From contig CAKQGQ010000009.1 of NCBI GenBank assembly GCA_934233735.1, positions 18,998-82,997 of the forward strand: 64,000 nt of DNA. Direction: 5' to 3'. Numbering within the stretch: the first letter of the stretch is position 1; every line of letters begins with the position of its first letter. Under the pieces are notes generated by a model that searched no databases, was not told the DNA's origin, and worked only from the letters and a program-made list of their open reading frames with translations. Both the position numbers and the translations under genes were made by a program. Below, in pieces: positions 27,201 through 36,535 of the stretch. This stretch comes from an uncultured Clostridia bacterium (GTDB lineage: Bacteria > Bacillota > Clostridia > Peptostreptococcales > Anaerovoracaceae).

Positions 27201-28727
27201 TCATTTTTTGTGTGCCAGTTGTTTTTTTAATTCACTCTCGAGCGTTTCCCTCAAAATCTCCATTCCCCGCGTGAGTCTTTCCTCTGTCTCAAAGGAATAG
27301 TTAATGCGGATATGGTCTCTTCCGCCGTTTTTTTGCGGGTAAAACACATGTCCCGGCAAAAGCGCCAGTCCTCGTTTATACGCCGCGTCGATGAATTCCT
27401 TGCTGTCCAGACCGCCTGGAAGTGCGCACCAGATATGAACGCCTCCCCGCGGTCTTTCATAAGAAACACCTAAATCTTTCATTTCATCCAGCGCGCTGCA
27501 CACAAGCTGCTGTTTCGCGCTGTAGTTTTCGCGGAAGGAATTCAGAATGCCGTAATAGCTGCCGTCGCTCAGATACTGGGCGAGAAGTTTCTGTGTAATC
27601 CAGTCCACCGCCATCATGCGCACCGAAACCAGATAGCTCAGACTCTCGATGACTTCTTTGTCCGCCACGACGAAGGCCAGAGACAGACCCGGCACGAAGG
27701 TCAGGGAAAAAGAATAAATGTAGATTACATTATCCGCTTTGTCAAAGGCTTTCATCGGCGGCATTTTCATTCCGTCATAGACCAGTTCGGACGCCGCGTC
27801 CTCTTCCACAATAGGTATTCTGTACCGATTTGAAATTTCTATCATCTTTTTTCTGCGTTCCATGGACAAAATCGCTCCGGTCGGGTCATGAAAGCTCGAA
27901 TTGACGTAAATCAGCCGTGGTTTCCGCTGCTGTGCCAAAAGTTCCACCGCCTCGCAGCTTATGCCATCTGAATCGACCGGAACCGTTGCAATGTCAGCGC
28001 CTGCCAGTTCCATCGCCCGGTAAGCGTCAGGCGAAACCGGCTCTTCCATAATCACCGTATCACCGGGTTTCACTAAAAGCATTACAACGAAATCCAGAGC
28101 CTGATTCGTTTCGCTGAGAATTTGGATTTCCTTCGTTGTCGCCTTAATTCCTTTCGTGCTTAAAAACGGAATCAGCTTCTGCCGCAGGCCTTTATCGCCT
28201 TTATACGGGCTGTAAAAATACTGCGTTTTTCCCTCTTCACAGACCATCGCCGCGATTTTATCGGCAATTTTCTTTTTATCGTAAATTCCCGGGCACGCAA
28301 GCCCGCTTCCCATGGAAATTTTTTCTTTATCGCCAAAGCGCTGAAACAGGTCGTCAAAGGTCACCGCCATATCCAGATACCGCTCGTTGATTTCCGCCTT
28401 CCAGTTGACTTTCTTTACTTTTTCTTTTTTCGGCTGTGCACCTGCAGCATTTGCTCCGGTTGATTTTGCTGAAGTCTCTGCCTCTGCCTGCGGACTCATC
28501 ACGATGTAGCCGACGCCCTGCTGAGACTCCACCAGTTCCTCCGCCTTCAGCTCGCTGTACGCCTTCGACACCGTATTTCTGTGAACCGCCAAAAGCTGTG
28601 CCATCGCCCGTTCAGACGGCAGCGTGCTGCCTCCCACGAGTTCTCCCGACAGAATCTGCAGTTTCAGTTGATTGGCAATTTGTAAATAAATCGGAATTTT
28701 TGCTTCCGGGTTAATCTTAATGTTCAT
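27201..28727 (-). CDS. MocR/PdxR-type regulator with degenerate aminotransferase domain
   Basis: 508 residues. N-terminal GntR winged helix (KIPIYLQIANQLKLQILSGE, LPSERAMAQLLAVHRNTVSK), a linker rich in Ala, Lys and Glu, then a fold-type I aminotransferase domain. The strand that should hold the PLP lysine (SFSK) reads YSFSLTFVPG: codon CTG, leucine. The usual EDDYD tyrosine is also lost (EEDAASEL), while the C-terminal IRINYSF arginine remains. It can hardly bind PLP as a Schiff base and may sense an amino acid or nothing. Likely controls the adjacent arc operon (inference). Confidence 0.85.
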   Translation of the reverse strand: MNIKINPEAKIPIYLQIANQLKLQILSGELVGGSTLPSERAMAQLLAVHRNTVSKAYSELKAEELVESQQGVGYIVMSPQAEAETSAKSTGANAAGAQPKKEKVKKVNWKAEINERYLDMAVTFDDLFQRFGDKEKISMGSGLACPGIYDKKKIADKIAAMVCEEGKTQYFYSPYKGDKGLRQKLIPFLSTKGIKATTKEIQILSETNQALDFVVMLLVKPGDTVIMEEPVSPDAYRAMELAGADIATVPVDSDGISCEAVELLAQQRKPRLIYVNSSFHDPTGAILSMERRKKMIEISNRYRIPIVEEDAASELVYDGMKMPPMKAFDKADNVIYIYSFSLTFVPGLSLAFVVADKEVIESLSYLVSVRMMAVDWITQKLLAQYLSDGSYYGILNSFRENYSAKQQLVCSALDEMKDLGVSYERPRGGVHIWCALPGGLDSKEFIDAAYKRGLALLPGHVFYPQKNGGRDHIRINYSFETEERLTRGMEILRETLESELKKQLAHKK

Positions 28728-28800
28728 TGCATTCTTCTTTCATTTCTACTGCTCTGCTGCTTCCCGCGGTCTTCGATCTTCTGTCGTTTCCCGCCGTTTC

Positions 28801-29934
28801 TTACTGTTTCGGCGGTTTTTCGCCGTGAAACTGGTAGTAGCAGACTTCCATTCTGCCGTTGTAAAGCTTTCTGCGCCTGTCTGCCTGTCTTTCCAGCTTC
28901 TTTTCGATACTTTTATCGGCAGTTACCACGAAAAGCGACCATGTCGGGTTTTCGCGGAAAAATCTGCGGTAGGCCTCATAAATTTTTTCAATTCCCTGCT
29001 TGTCACCGATTCGCTCGCCGTAAGGCGGATTCGTGACGATGACGCCGCCGAGGCTTTTCGTCCGCATCGCTGCCACATCGGCCGCCGCGAAGCGAATACA
29101 ATCCTCCACGCCCGCCGCTTCCGCGTTTGCCTTTGCCGCCTCGATGGCCGCGGGGTTGATGTCCAGCCCGAAAATTTTCGGACTGCATTCATTGTCGATT
29201 AGCTCAAACGCCGCTTTTCTTTCTTCTTTCCAAAGCTTTCCCGGAATCGCGTCCCACTCTTCGCATGCGAAGCTGCGGCTGATTCCCGGCGCGATGTTTC
29301 TTGCAATCATCGCCGCTTCAATCGGAATCGTGCCTGAGCCGCAGCACGGGTCTGTCAAAATCCGGTCTTTCTTCCAGAACGAAAGCTGAAGCATTGCCGC
29401 CGCCAAAGTTTCTTTAATCGGTGCCTCCACGCTGTGCTGCCTGTAGCCGCGCTTGTGCAGCCCCGGTCCCGTCGTGTCGAGGGTCACCGTCACGCGGTCT
29501 TTTAAAAGCGTGATTTTAATATCGTACAACGCGCCGCTTTTTTGGAAGTAGTCCACGCCGTATGCCTCCTTCAGCCGCTCCACAACCGCCTTTTCCGCTA
29601 CCGACTGGCACGCCGGAACGCTTGAAAGCTTGGATTTTACCGAAGAACCGTTCATAATGAATTTCCCATCAATTGGAATCCACTCTTCCCAAGCAATTCC
29701 TTTCATCTGCTGAAACAAATCCTCAAACTCATATGCCATAAATTCCGCCATCTTAATCTGCACCCTGTCCGCGCTGCGAAGCCACAGGTTCGCTCGAACG
29801 ACTGCGCGTTCATCGCCGAGGAAGGTAATCTTTCCGTCCTCAGACTTCAAAATTTTATACCCCAGATTTTCTATTTCTCTTTTCACCACAGCTTCGAGTC
29901 CGAAGGTCGCGGTTGCAATCAGTTCCAGTTTCAT
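28801..29934 (-). CDS. THUMP-domain class I rRNA methyltransferase (RlmL/YpsC-like)
   Basis: 377 residues. THUMP domain in the first half (LKDRVTVTLDTTGPGLHKRG), then a Rossmann domain with DPCCGSGTIPIEAA and the N6-type motif NPPYGER. Members methylate guanosine in 23S rRNA using SAM. Length fits Gram-positive YpsC rather than the fused RlmL of E. coli. The MocR gene follows 73 bases downstream and may be co-transcribed. Confidence 0.9.
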   Translation of the reverse strand: MKLELIATATFGLEAVVKREIENLGYKILKSEDGKITFLGDERAVVRANLWLRSADRVQIKMAEFMAYEFEDLFQQMKGIAWEEWIPIDGKFIMNGSSVKSKLSSVPACQSVAEKAVVERLKEAYGVDYFQKSGALYDIKITLLKDRVTVTLDTTGPGLHKRGYRQHSVEAPIKETLAAAMLQLSFWKKDRILTDPCCGSGTIPIEAAMIARNIAPGISRSFACEEWDAIPGKLWKEERKAAFELIDNECSPKIFGLDINPAAIEAAKANAEAAGVEDCIRFAAADVAAMRTKSLGGVIVTNPPYGERIGDKQGIEKIYEAYRRFFRENPTWSLFVVTADKSIEKKLERQADRRRKLYNGRMEVCYYQFHGEKPPKQ

Positions 29935-30018
29935 CTCGATTCCTCTTTATCTTTTCTTGTCTTTTCGTTCTTCGTTGGTTTTCCATTTTATTCTTGTTCT
30001 TCAAGCTCGCCTCATACG

Positions 30019-30047
30019 CAAAAAAAGCGTCCCGTAAACGGAACGCT
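30019..30047 (-). terminator. Intrinsic terminator after mreB
   Basis: AGCGT-CCCG, loop TAAA, CGG-AACGCT with one mismatch; on the minus strand it is followed by seven Ts (30019-30025). Confidence 0.75.
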
Positions 30048-30054
30048 GACTTTT

Positions 30055-31077
30055 TTAAAGATACGGTGCCCTTCTGTTAAGTGAATTACCTTCCAGTTTT
30101 TCCAGAATATCCAGGGATTTTCCGGTTCCGACTGCAACGCATGACTTCGGATCCTCTGCGGTAATCACATTTATCGCGGTTCTGTCTTCAATTCTCTTAT
30201 CAATTCCGTAGAGAAGCGCTCCGCCTCCTGTAATGATAATTCCGGAATTGCTGATGTCTGCCGCAAGCTCCGGCGGAGTGATTTCGAGGACATTGTGCAC
30301 TGCCTCGCAAATCGCATGCAGCGGCTCTTCCAATGCATCCATCATTTCATCAGAAGTCACTTCAACACTCTTCGGAAGCCCCGTAACAAGGTCTCTTCCC
30401 CGGCACTCCTTCGTAACAACTTCATCACGAGGAAAAGCCGTTCCGATAGTAAGCTTGAGTTCTTCTGCGGTTCTTTCACCGATGTAAAGCTTGTGCTCTT
30501 TTCTCATATATTTAATAATCGCTTCGTCGAATTTATCGCCCGCGATTTTAACGGATGTGCTCGCAACGATTCCGCCAAGGGCGATAACCGCGATATCCGT
30601 AGTTCCACCGCCGATGTCGATCACCATAACGCCGTCCGGTTTGGAAATGTCAATGCCTGCGCCGATAGCTGCCGCTACCGGTTCTTCCATCAGATATACA
30701 TCCTTGCCGCCTGCCTGTGTTGCAGCCTCTCTTACCGCTCTCTTTTCCACTTCGGTAACACCGCTCGGTACGCAGACCATGATTTTCGGCTTGAAAAATC
30801 TGCCGCTTCCGCAGGTTTTGCGAATAAAATGCTTGAGCATTCTTTCCGTAATGTCATAATCGGAAATAACGCCGTCTCTGAGCGGTCTGACTGCCACGAT
30901 GTTTGCCGGAGTCCTTCCGAGCATCTGTCTCGCCTCTTCGCCGACTGCGAGAATTTCGTCGGTGTCCTTATTAATCGCAACCACCGAAGGCTCGTTCAGG
31001 ACGATGCCTTTTCCCTTTATATATACAAGTACATTCGCCGTACCTAAATCAATTCCAACTTCTGTCGCAAATCCCAT
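30055..31077 (-). CDS. mreB: Rod-shape protein MreB (or Mbl)
   Basis: 340 residues. Actin-like ATPase with GIDLGTANVLVY (phosphate 1), VMVIDIGGGTTDIAVI (phosphate 2) and SGIIITGGGALLYG (adenosine). It forms membrane-bound filaments that steer cell wall synthesis along the side wall. It stands alone, without mreC/mreD next to it, which favours an Mbl- or MreBH-type paralogue. Own consensus promoter and terminator. Confidence 0.93.
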   Translation of the reverse strand: MGFATEVGIDLGTANVLVYIKGKGIVLNEPSVVAINKDTDEILAVGEEARQMLGRTPANIVAVRPLRDGVISDYDITERMLKHFIRKTCGSGRFFKPKIMVCVPSGVTEVEKRAVREAATQAGGKDVYLMEEPVAAAIGAGIDISKPDGVMVIDIGGGTTDIAVIALGGIVASTSVKIAGDKFDEAIIKYMRKEHKLYIGERTAEELKLTIGTAFPRDEVVTKECRGRDLVTGLPKSVEVTSDEMMDALEEPLHAICEAVHNVLEITPPELAADISNSGIIITGGGALLYGIDKRIEDRTAINVITAEDPKSCVAVGTGKSLDILEKLEGNSLNRRAPYL

Positions 31078-31130
31078 TATATATCTCCTCTTTTCTGTTG
31101 ATATTAGTTATCATTTACATTTCTCAAAAC

Positions 31131-31159
31131 ATTATATATAATTTTTCAGTTTTTTTCAA
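31131..31159 (-). promoter_or_regulatory. Sigma-A promoter of mreB
   Basis: Minus strand TTGAAA (31154-31159), 17 bases, TATAAT (31131-31136), about 50 bases before the start codon. Confidence 0.75.
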
Positions 31160-31210
31160 TTTATTTGCGAGATTATTTGGGAAAAACATGAAAGTTTTTT
31201 CTTTTCATCA

Positions 31211-33013
31211 CTATTTCTGCTTATTTGCCTCGACGAAACGCTTAATTTTCTTGCCTGTGGTCTTCTCAAACTCTTCTTTACGGATATTGATTCGTCTGAT
31301 TTTCTTGAAGAACGGAAGACCTTCGTTGATTTTGTCAACTTCCTGCCACAGGAGTTTTTCGACCTTTTCCGGATCTTCAGCGGCTTCTTTGCCGATTACA
31401 GCCTCAACTTCTTCCATGTCAGGCTTGATGGTCGCTACGATTAAATTGTCCTGCCCTTCTTCATCCTGCGCTGCCCATACCATAGACTCTGAAACCAGAT
31501 TAAGCTTGCCGAGATAGTATTCAAGCTCTTCCGGGAAAATATTTTTACCATTCTTGGTGATGATGACATTCTTCTTTCTGCCCGTGAGATAGATATACGG
31601 CCCATCAGTATAGCCGAGGTCGCCCGTGTGGAACCACCCGTCAACCAGAACCTTTGCTGTTTCTTCCGGCATATTGTAATATCCCATCATTACATTCGGA
31701 CCCTGCAGGCAGATTTCGCCTATGCCGTCCTCGTTTTTATCGACAATTTTCACCTCAACTCCCGGGAGCACATGACCGATGGAATCGTTGCGCGGATGCA
31801 GATCCTGATTCAGAGCCGCCATCGGCGCGCATTCAGTCAAGCCATAGCCTTGAAGCGCCATGATTCCGAGGTCACGGAAAAACTGCAGAATCTGCGGGTC
31901 AATCGCAGCACCACCTGCAATCATCATGTCCATATTGCCTCCGAATACTTTAAGAATGTCCTTCAGAAGCAGCTTGTTAAGGTTTATGCCAACCTTGGAA
32001 GTGACTTTATTCAGCTTCAAAACTTTTTTAACCGTCTCTTCTTTGCCCTGCTTGCGGATGTTTTTCCAGATTGCCTTATACAGCATTTCGAAAATCAGCG
32101 GAACGCCGAGGAAGAATGTCGGCTTGATTTCCTGCAGGTTCTTTTGAATGTACTTCAGACCCTCACAATAAGCGATGCAGGAGCCTTTATACATCGGCAT
32201 TAAAAATCCGCAGGTGCACTCGTAAGTATGGTGCAGCGGAAGAACGCTGAAGAAAGTGTCTCTTTCGTTTGTATCTAAAAGCGTCGGAGCACTCATAAGG
32301 TCGAAGCAGATATTTGTCTGCGAAAGCATGACGCCCTTGGCGATTCCCGTCGTTCCCGATGTGAAGAGCAGAATGCCCATTTCGTCCGGGTAAATTTCCG
32401 CGTCAAGGAAAGAGCGGTCACCTTCCGCAATCAGCTTTTTGCCTTCTTCAATCATTTCCGACCATGAGAAAACGCCGTCCTTTTCGGTATCCGCATTCAG
32501 GTTTACCAGAACACGCAGCTTCGTTTCGCCTCTTTCTTTAATATCCTCAAAAATGCTTAAAAACTTCTTTGTAAAAAGAATTCCTTCGCAGTCCGCTTCT
32601 TTGATTAATTGTTCCAGCTCCGTCGCACCCAGTTCCTTGTCAAGCGGCACTACTACGCCCGTACCGCAGGTAACTGCCAGATAGGAGGATGCCCACTGAT
32701 AGCAGTTGTCGCCGATGACCGCCACACGCTTGTCTTTCAGTCCGTGCTTTATCAGCGCAGTTCCGAGCGCATTCAAATCCTCGAGCGTCTGTCCGTAAGT
32801 AATCTCGCGGAACGGCTCTCCCTTCGCGAAGCGCTGCTTGAATGCAACATGATCTGCGCCGTAGCGCTGCACGCTCTTATTCATCATATCTTTCAAATCG
32901 GTAATCGGATGACTTACTTTATACATAATATCCGGGTCATCCATCGCATTGATGCTTGCGATAAAATCCTCGGCTCTTTTCAGCTCAAAATTTTTTCTTT
33001 CCTGATAGTCCAT
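31211..33013 (-). CDS. Long-chain acyl-CoA synthetase (AMP-binding)
   Basis: 600 residues. ANL-superfamily enzyme: LLFTSGTTGIAKG (P-loop), GYGLTEC, DGWFHTGDLG and a C-terminal KTTGKKIKR with the thioesterification lysine. It activates fatty acids to acyl-CoA via acyl-AMP. Start at 33013 has AAGGAG about 11 bases upstream. It is divergent from a DUF1836 gene, and a perfect dyad lies at its transcription start, so the two genes probably share control. Confidence 0.92.
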   Translation of the reverse strand: MDYQERKNFELKRAEDFIASINAMDDPDIMYKVSHPITDLKDMMNKSVQRYGADHVAFKQRFAKGEPFREITYGQTLEDLNALGTALIKHGLKDKRVAVIGDNCYQWASSYLAVTCGTGVVVPLDKELGATELEQLIKEADCEGILFTKKFLSIFEDIKERGETKLRVLVNLNADTEKDGVFSWSEMIEEGKKLIAEGDRSFLDAEIYPDEMGILLFTSGTTGIAKGVMLSQTNICFDLMSAPTLLDTNERDTFFSVLPLHHTYECTCGFLMPMYKGSCIAYCEGLKYIQKNLQEIKPTFFLGVPLIFEMLYKAIWKNIRKQGKEETVKKVLKLNKVTSKVGINLNKLLLKDILKVFGGNMDMMIAGGAAIDPQILQFFRDLGIMALQGYGLTECAPMAALNQDLHPRNDSIGHVLPGVEVKIVDKNEDGIGEICLQGPNVMMGYYNMPEETAKVLVDGWFHTGDLGYTDGPYIYLTGRKKNVIITKNGKNIFPEELEYYLGKLNLVSESMVWAAQDEEGQDNLIVATIKPDMEEVEAVIGKEAAEDPEKVEKLLWQEVDKINEGLPFFKKIRRINIRKEEFEKTTGKKIKRFVEANKQK

Positions 33014-33060
33014 AGGGGTATTCTCTCCTTTTTATTCAATCTCTTTCCGGTCTGTTTTCC

Positions 33061-33083
33061 AATCTAGTATCAAATACTAGATT
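33061..33083. promoter_or_regulatory. Perfect dyad between divergent acyl-CoA synthetase and DUF1836 genes
   Basis: AATCTAGTA, five bases, TACTAGATT: nine-base arms with no mismatch. It covers about -8 to +15 of the minus-strand promoter and lies some 27 bases upstream of the plus-strand -35 box. A likely operator, perhaps bound by the DUF1836 protein. Confidence 0.65.
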
Positions 33084-33107
33084 ATCATGCAAGCCTTGTA
33101 ATGTCAA
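33081..33107 (-). promoter_or_regulatory. Promoter of the acyl-CoA synthetase gene
   Basis: Minus strand TTGACA (33102-33107) and GATAAT (33081-33086), spacer 15 bases (TAATCT at 17 bases is the alternative). Confidence 0.55.
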
Positions 33108-33109
33108 CC

Positions 33110-33138
33110 TTTACATACGTTTTTTTCTGTGATATATT
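33110..33138 (+). promoter_or_regulatory. Promoter of the DUF1836 gene
   Basis: TTTACA (33110-33115), 17 bases, TATATT (33133-33138), about 20 bases before the start codon, which is preceded by GGAGG. Confidence 0.65.
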
Positions 33139-33157
33139 ATAAGTCGGAGGAAGTAAA

Positions 33158-33697
33158 ATGATTCAAGATAAGAACCTTTTTTCGGATAAAACAATACAGG
33201 ATTTTCATATCCCAAGGTGGCAGGAACTTCCTGCACTGGATTTATATATGGATCAGGTCATCGCTTTCATCGAGGGCTCGCTCGGTTCTTTCTTTGCGGC
33301 AGTCGGTGCAGCGCCTCTGACCAAAAGCATGGTCAACAATTATGTTAAGGCAAAAATCGTTGACGCTCCCGTAAATAAGAAATATCCAAAGCTGTCTTTA
33401 GCAATGATTATAGTTGTTTACATTTTAAAGAGCTGCTATTCCACCGATGAAATCGGCAAACTGATTAAGCTCGGAATCAGTTTGGAAGAGACCGAAATCA
33501 CCTATGACCACTTCTGTGAAGCGATTGAAAGTGCGGTCAACCATGTTTTCGCAGGAAAAGTCTGTATCACGAACGAGGAAATTCCGGGCAGGGCGAATAA
33601 ATATTTAATGGAAAACTTTGCGATTTCCTTTGCGAGCAAAATCTATGTGCAGAGGACTTTCCTCTGCAGACAGAAAAAACACTATGTCAAAAAATAA
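33158..33697 (+). CDS. DUF1836 protein (putative transcription regulator)
   Basis: 179 residues, mainly helical. IPRWQELPALDLYMDQVI and LTKSMVNNYVKAKIV followed by KKYPKLSLAMIIVVYILKSC match the DUF1836 pattern, whose N-terminal half looks like a MerR-type DNA-binding domain. Start at 33158 has GGAGG 7 bases upstream. It is divergent from the acyl-CoA synthetase with a perfect dyad between, so it may regulate that gene (inference). Own terminator. Confidence 0.78.
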   Translation: MIQDKNLFSDKTIQDFHIPRWQELPALDLYMDQVIAFIEGSLGSFFAAVGAAPLTKSMVNNYVKAKIVDAPVNKKYPKLSLAMIIVVYILKSCYSTDEIGKLIKLGISLEETEITYDHFCEAIESAVNHVFAGKVCITNEEIPGRANKYLMENFAISFASKIYVQRTFLCRQKKHYVKK

Positions 33698-33742
33698 ACA
33701 CCTGTGAGTCGGTGCATTTCGCATGCCGACGCAGGTGTTTTT
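33698..33742 (+). terminator. Intrinsic terminator after the DUF1836 gene
   Basis: ACACCTG and CAGGTGT stem with an inner GTCGG/CCGAC stem, then a T-run; may also serve the converging ABC operon. Confidence 0.8.
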
Positions 33743-33747
33743 TATTT

Positions 33748-34530
33748 CTATAAAAGCATTCGATCGCTGTCGATGCTGAATTTTTCAATCAGCTTCTCAA
33801 CCGTCATTTCTGCCCGTTCCTTACCCGAAAGCTCCATCGCGATTTTTCCGCTCTTCATCAAAATCGTACGATTTCCATAGCGGAGCGCATCCTTCATATT
33901 ATGCGTAATCATCAGCGTGCATAAGCCCTCCTGCGCAGCAAACTGTGCAGTAAGCTCAAGCACCTTCGCTGCAGCCGCCGGGTCAAGCGCCGCCGTGTGC
34001 TCGTCTAAAAGCAGCAGCTTCGGCTTGGCGATTACCGCCATGAAAAGCGTCAGTGACTGCCGCTGTCCGCCGGATAAAAGCTTCACCTTTTCGGTCATGC
34101 GGTTTTCCAGTCCCATTCCCAGCATGGAAAGCTTTTCGCGGAAAAATTCTCTATCTTTCTTTGATATTCCCGCCTGCAGACCTCGCGGTTTATTTTTGCA
34201 ATATGCAATCGCAAGGTTTTGTTCGATTGTCATGTCAAATGCGGTGCCCTTTAAAGGGTCCTGAAACACTCTTCCGATATGGCGCGCCCGCTTATGCTCC
34301 GGCTGCTTCGTAATGTCTTCGCCGTCCAGAACGATGCTTCCACCGTCAATCGGGAACACCCCTGCGATACAGTTCAAAAGCGTTGATTTTCCGGCGCCGT
34401 TGTTGCCTATGACCGTCACGAAGTCACCCTCATTCAGTGTTAGGTTGACATTATCCAAAGCAACCTTTTCATTTACGGTTCCGCTGCCAAACACCTTTTT
34501 TATGTTTTCCGCTTCTAAAAGTTTCTTCAT
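33748..34530 (-). CDS. ABC transporter ATP-binding protein (TrpXYZ-type)
   Basis: 260 residues. Walker A GNNGAGKST, signature LLSGGQRQ, Walker B LLLLDEH with alanine-rich D-loop (TAALDP) and switch histidine in ITHNM. Note DEH in place of DEP. It belongs with the permease and binding protein encoded just upstream; ATG overlaps the permease stop by four bases. A Trp T-box heads the operon, pointing to tryptophan uptake. Confidence 0.9.
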   Translation of the reverse strand: MKKLLEAENIKKVFGSGTVNEKVALDNVNLTLNEGDFVTVIGNNGAGKSTLLNCIAGVFPIDGGSIVLDGEDITKQPEHKRARHIGRVFQDPLKGTAFDMTIEQNLAIAYCKNKPRGLQAGISKKDREFFREKLSMLGMGLENRMTEKVKLLSGGQRQSLTLFMAVIAKPKLLLLDEHTAALDPAAAAKVLELTAQFAAQEGLCTLMITHNMKDALRYGNRTILMKSGKIAMELSGKERAEMTVEKLIEKFSIDSDRMLL

Positions 34531-35444
34531 TTCTGTTCGGCTCCCTTCTTCGTGAATTTCTGCATAAGCTGAAGCTTGCTGCCCTTTTCTCCGAGAAGTC
34601 CCAAAGAAAGCGCAATCGCAACAATCGCTGCAGACACGAGCTTCATATCCGTAGACTCCATGCCAAGATAAAGCGCCTGCGCCATGATAATTCTGTAAAC
34701 GACCGCACCGAGCGCCGCTGCAATCAGTCTGCGAAGCAGCGTCTTCGTGCCGAAAATCACTTCACCTAAAATAACCGACGCAAGCCCGATTACCATCATG
34801 CCCACACCGCTGTTAATATCTGCGAAAGCCTGATTCTGTGCAAGCATTCCGCCTGCCAGACCTACCAGACCGTTGGAAATGGCAAGCCCCATCAGCTTCA
34901 TGCTGTCGCAGGAAACGCCGCACGCCTTTACCATATCCTCGTTGTCTCCGGTTGCGCGGAAGACAAATCCCAGTCGTGTCTGCAAAAACAGATACAGAAC
35001 TGCGATAATCACCGCCAAAAGCAGAAGATTCATTACAATTCCGCCGTAGGTCGGATCCAGCAGCCTGTCTGCGATTTTATAAATCGTTTCGCTCTTCGTC
35101 AACGGAATGTTCGGCGTTTTTCCCATGATTCTGAGGTTGACCGAATAGGATGCCATCATAATCAAAATTCCTGCAAGAATTGCCTGGATTTTTAATTTTG
35201 TGTGCAGAAGTCCGGTTGCCAGTCCTGCTAAAGCGCCGCCGATAAAAGCGCCGGCAAGGGCGGCAAAAGCATTGCCGCCACCCGCGCAGATTACCGCTGA
35301 AACTGCCATTCCGGTAACGATGGAGCCGTCCACCGTCAGATCCGGCATATTTAAAGTTCGAAAGGATAAAAATACTCCAAGTGCCAGAACCGCGTAAATC
35401 ATACCCAGCTCCAGCGACCCTAAAAGGGCGCCAAATGTCATCAT
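34527..35444 (-). CDS. ABC transporter permease (TrpXYZ-type)
   Basis: 305 residues with eight or nine helices; resembles the branched-chain amino acid permease family (LSFRTLNMPDLTVDGSIVTG near the N-terminus is the COG4120 hallmark). Forms the membrane channel for the substrate delivered by the lipoprotein encoded 13 bases upstream. Part of the tryptophan T-box operon. Confidence 0.88.
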   Translation of the reverse strand: MMTFGALLGSLELGMIYAVLALGVFLSFRTLNMPDLTVDGSIVTGMAVSAVICAGGGNAFAALAGAFIGGALAGLATGLLHTKLKIQAILAGILIMMASYSVNLRIMGKTPNIPLTKSETIYKIADRLLDPTYGGIVMNLLLLAVIIAVLYLFLQTRLGFVFRATGDNEDMVKACGVSCDSMKLMGLAISNGLVGLAGGMLAQNQAFADINSGVGMMVIGLASVILGEVIFGTKTLLRRLIAAALGAVVYRIIMAQALYLGMESTDMKLVSAAIVAIALSLGLLGEKGSKLQLMQKFTKKGAEQK

Positions 35445-35457
35445 AAAATTTTGCTCC

Positions 35458-36459
35458 TTATTCTAAAACAGTTGCCTTTTCCAGAATGCTCTTTGGAATT
35501 TCAACTCCGATTGCATCTGCAGTCTTTGTATTTACATAGATATTCATATCGCTCATCTTAACAACTGCCATCTTGGATACATCCTCACCGCCGAGAATTG
35601 CTGCAACCATCTTTCCCGTTTCTTTGCCGAGTACCGTATAGTCAATGCCGTAGGTTGCAAGTCCGCCATCCTGTACCATGGAGTCTGCGCTTACATAGAA
35701 CGGGATCTTTGCCTTGTTGAAGATTTCAGTTGCTACTGCCATCGAAGATGCAACCGTATTGTCGATTGGGGAGTAAACAACATCTACCTTATCTGCCAGA
35801 TACTGCGCTGCCTGCTGCACTTCGCTCGTATTGGTAACTGTGGATTCAACTACTTCGTAACCGTTAGCTGCCGCATATTCCTTCAAACCTTTTACTACGG
35901 AATCGGAATTGTCCTCACCTGCACTGTAGAGTGCGCCGATGGTCTTGAATCCCGGAGTGATTTGTTTCGCAAGTTCCATGATTGCTTCTGCAGAAACCTC
36001 GTCGGAAGTACCACTCACATTTCCTCCCGGATTTTCGAGGGAGTCAACCAATTCTGCATCTACCGGGTCGGTTACCGCCGCGAAGATAATCGGAATTTCC
36101 GTTGTTTCACTCAGTACAGCCTGCGCTGCCGGAGTTGCAATTGCGACGATAACATCGCATTTATCCGCTACGAAAGTCTGCGCGATTGTCTTCATGTTCG
36201 TCATATCGTTCTGACCGTTCTTATAATCAATTTCCAGATTTTCACCATCGACATAACCTGCCTCAGAAAGTCCTTCAATAATGCTTTCTCTGATTGTATT
36301 CAGCGACGGGTGTTCCATCAGCTGCAAAATGCCTACTTTAAAAACTTTGTCCTGCGAGGCATCTCCCCGGCTGTCGTCTGTTCCGCAGCCCGCCATCATC
36401 GCCATGGATAATACCAAAATCATTAAAACCGTCATGAACTTCTTCGTTGTCTTCTTCAT
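35458..36459 (-). CDS. trpX: Tryptophan ABC transporter substrate-binding lipoprotein (TrpX-like)
   Basis: 333 residues. Lipoprotein signal ending MMAGCG, then the COG2984 binding-protein fold: VGILQLMEHPSLNTIRESI, VAIATPAAQAV, IPIIFAAVTDPVDAELV and VVYSPIDNTVASS. Such proteins in Gram-positives often lie behind a tryptophan T-box and are called TrpX. The T-box at 36536-36817 with a TGG specifier supports tryptophan or a precursor as ligand. Not proven by sequence alone. Confidence 0.85.
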   Translation of the reverse strand: MKKTTKKFMTVLMILVLSMAMMAGCGTDDSRGDASQDKVFKVGILQLMEHPSLNTIRESIIEGLSEAGYVDGENLEIDYKNGQNDMTNMKTIAQTFVADKCDVIVAIATPAAQAVLSETTEIPIIFAAVTDPVDAELVDSLENPGGNVSGTSDEVSAEAIMELAKQITPGFKTIGALYSAGEDNSDSVVKGLKEYAAANGYEVVESTVTNTSEVQQAAQYLADKVDVVYSPIDNTVASSMAVATEIFNKAKIPFYVSADSMVQDGGLATYGIDYTVLGKETGKMVAAILGGEDVSKMAVVKMSDMNIYVNTKTADAIGVEIPKSILEKATVLE

Positions 36460-36535
36460 TTTTTTGTCTCCTTTTCATTTAAAAAATTTTACATGTGCAC
36501 GACTTTACAAATGAAAATTTTTCTTTTCGAAAATC

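Noticed and set aside
30295..31047. Open frame of 250 codons on the plus strand
   Set aside because: Opposite mreB, which is certain.
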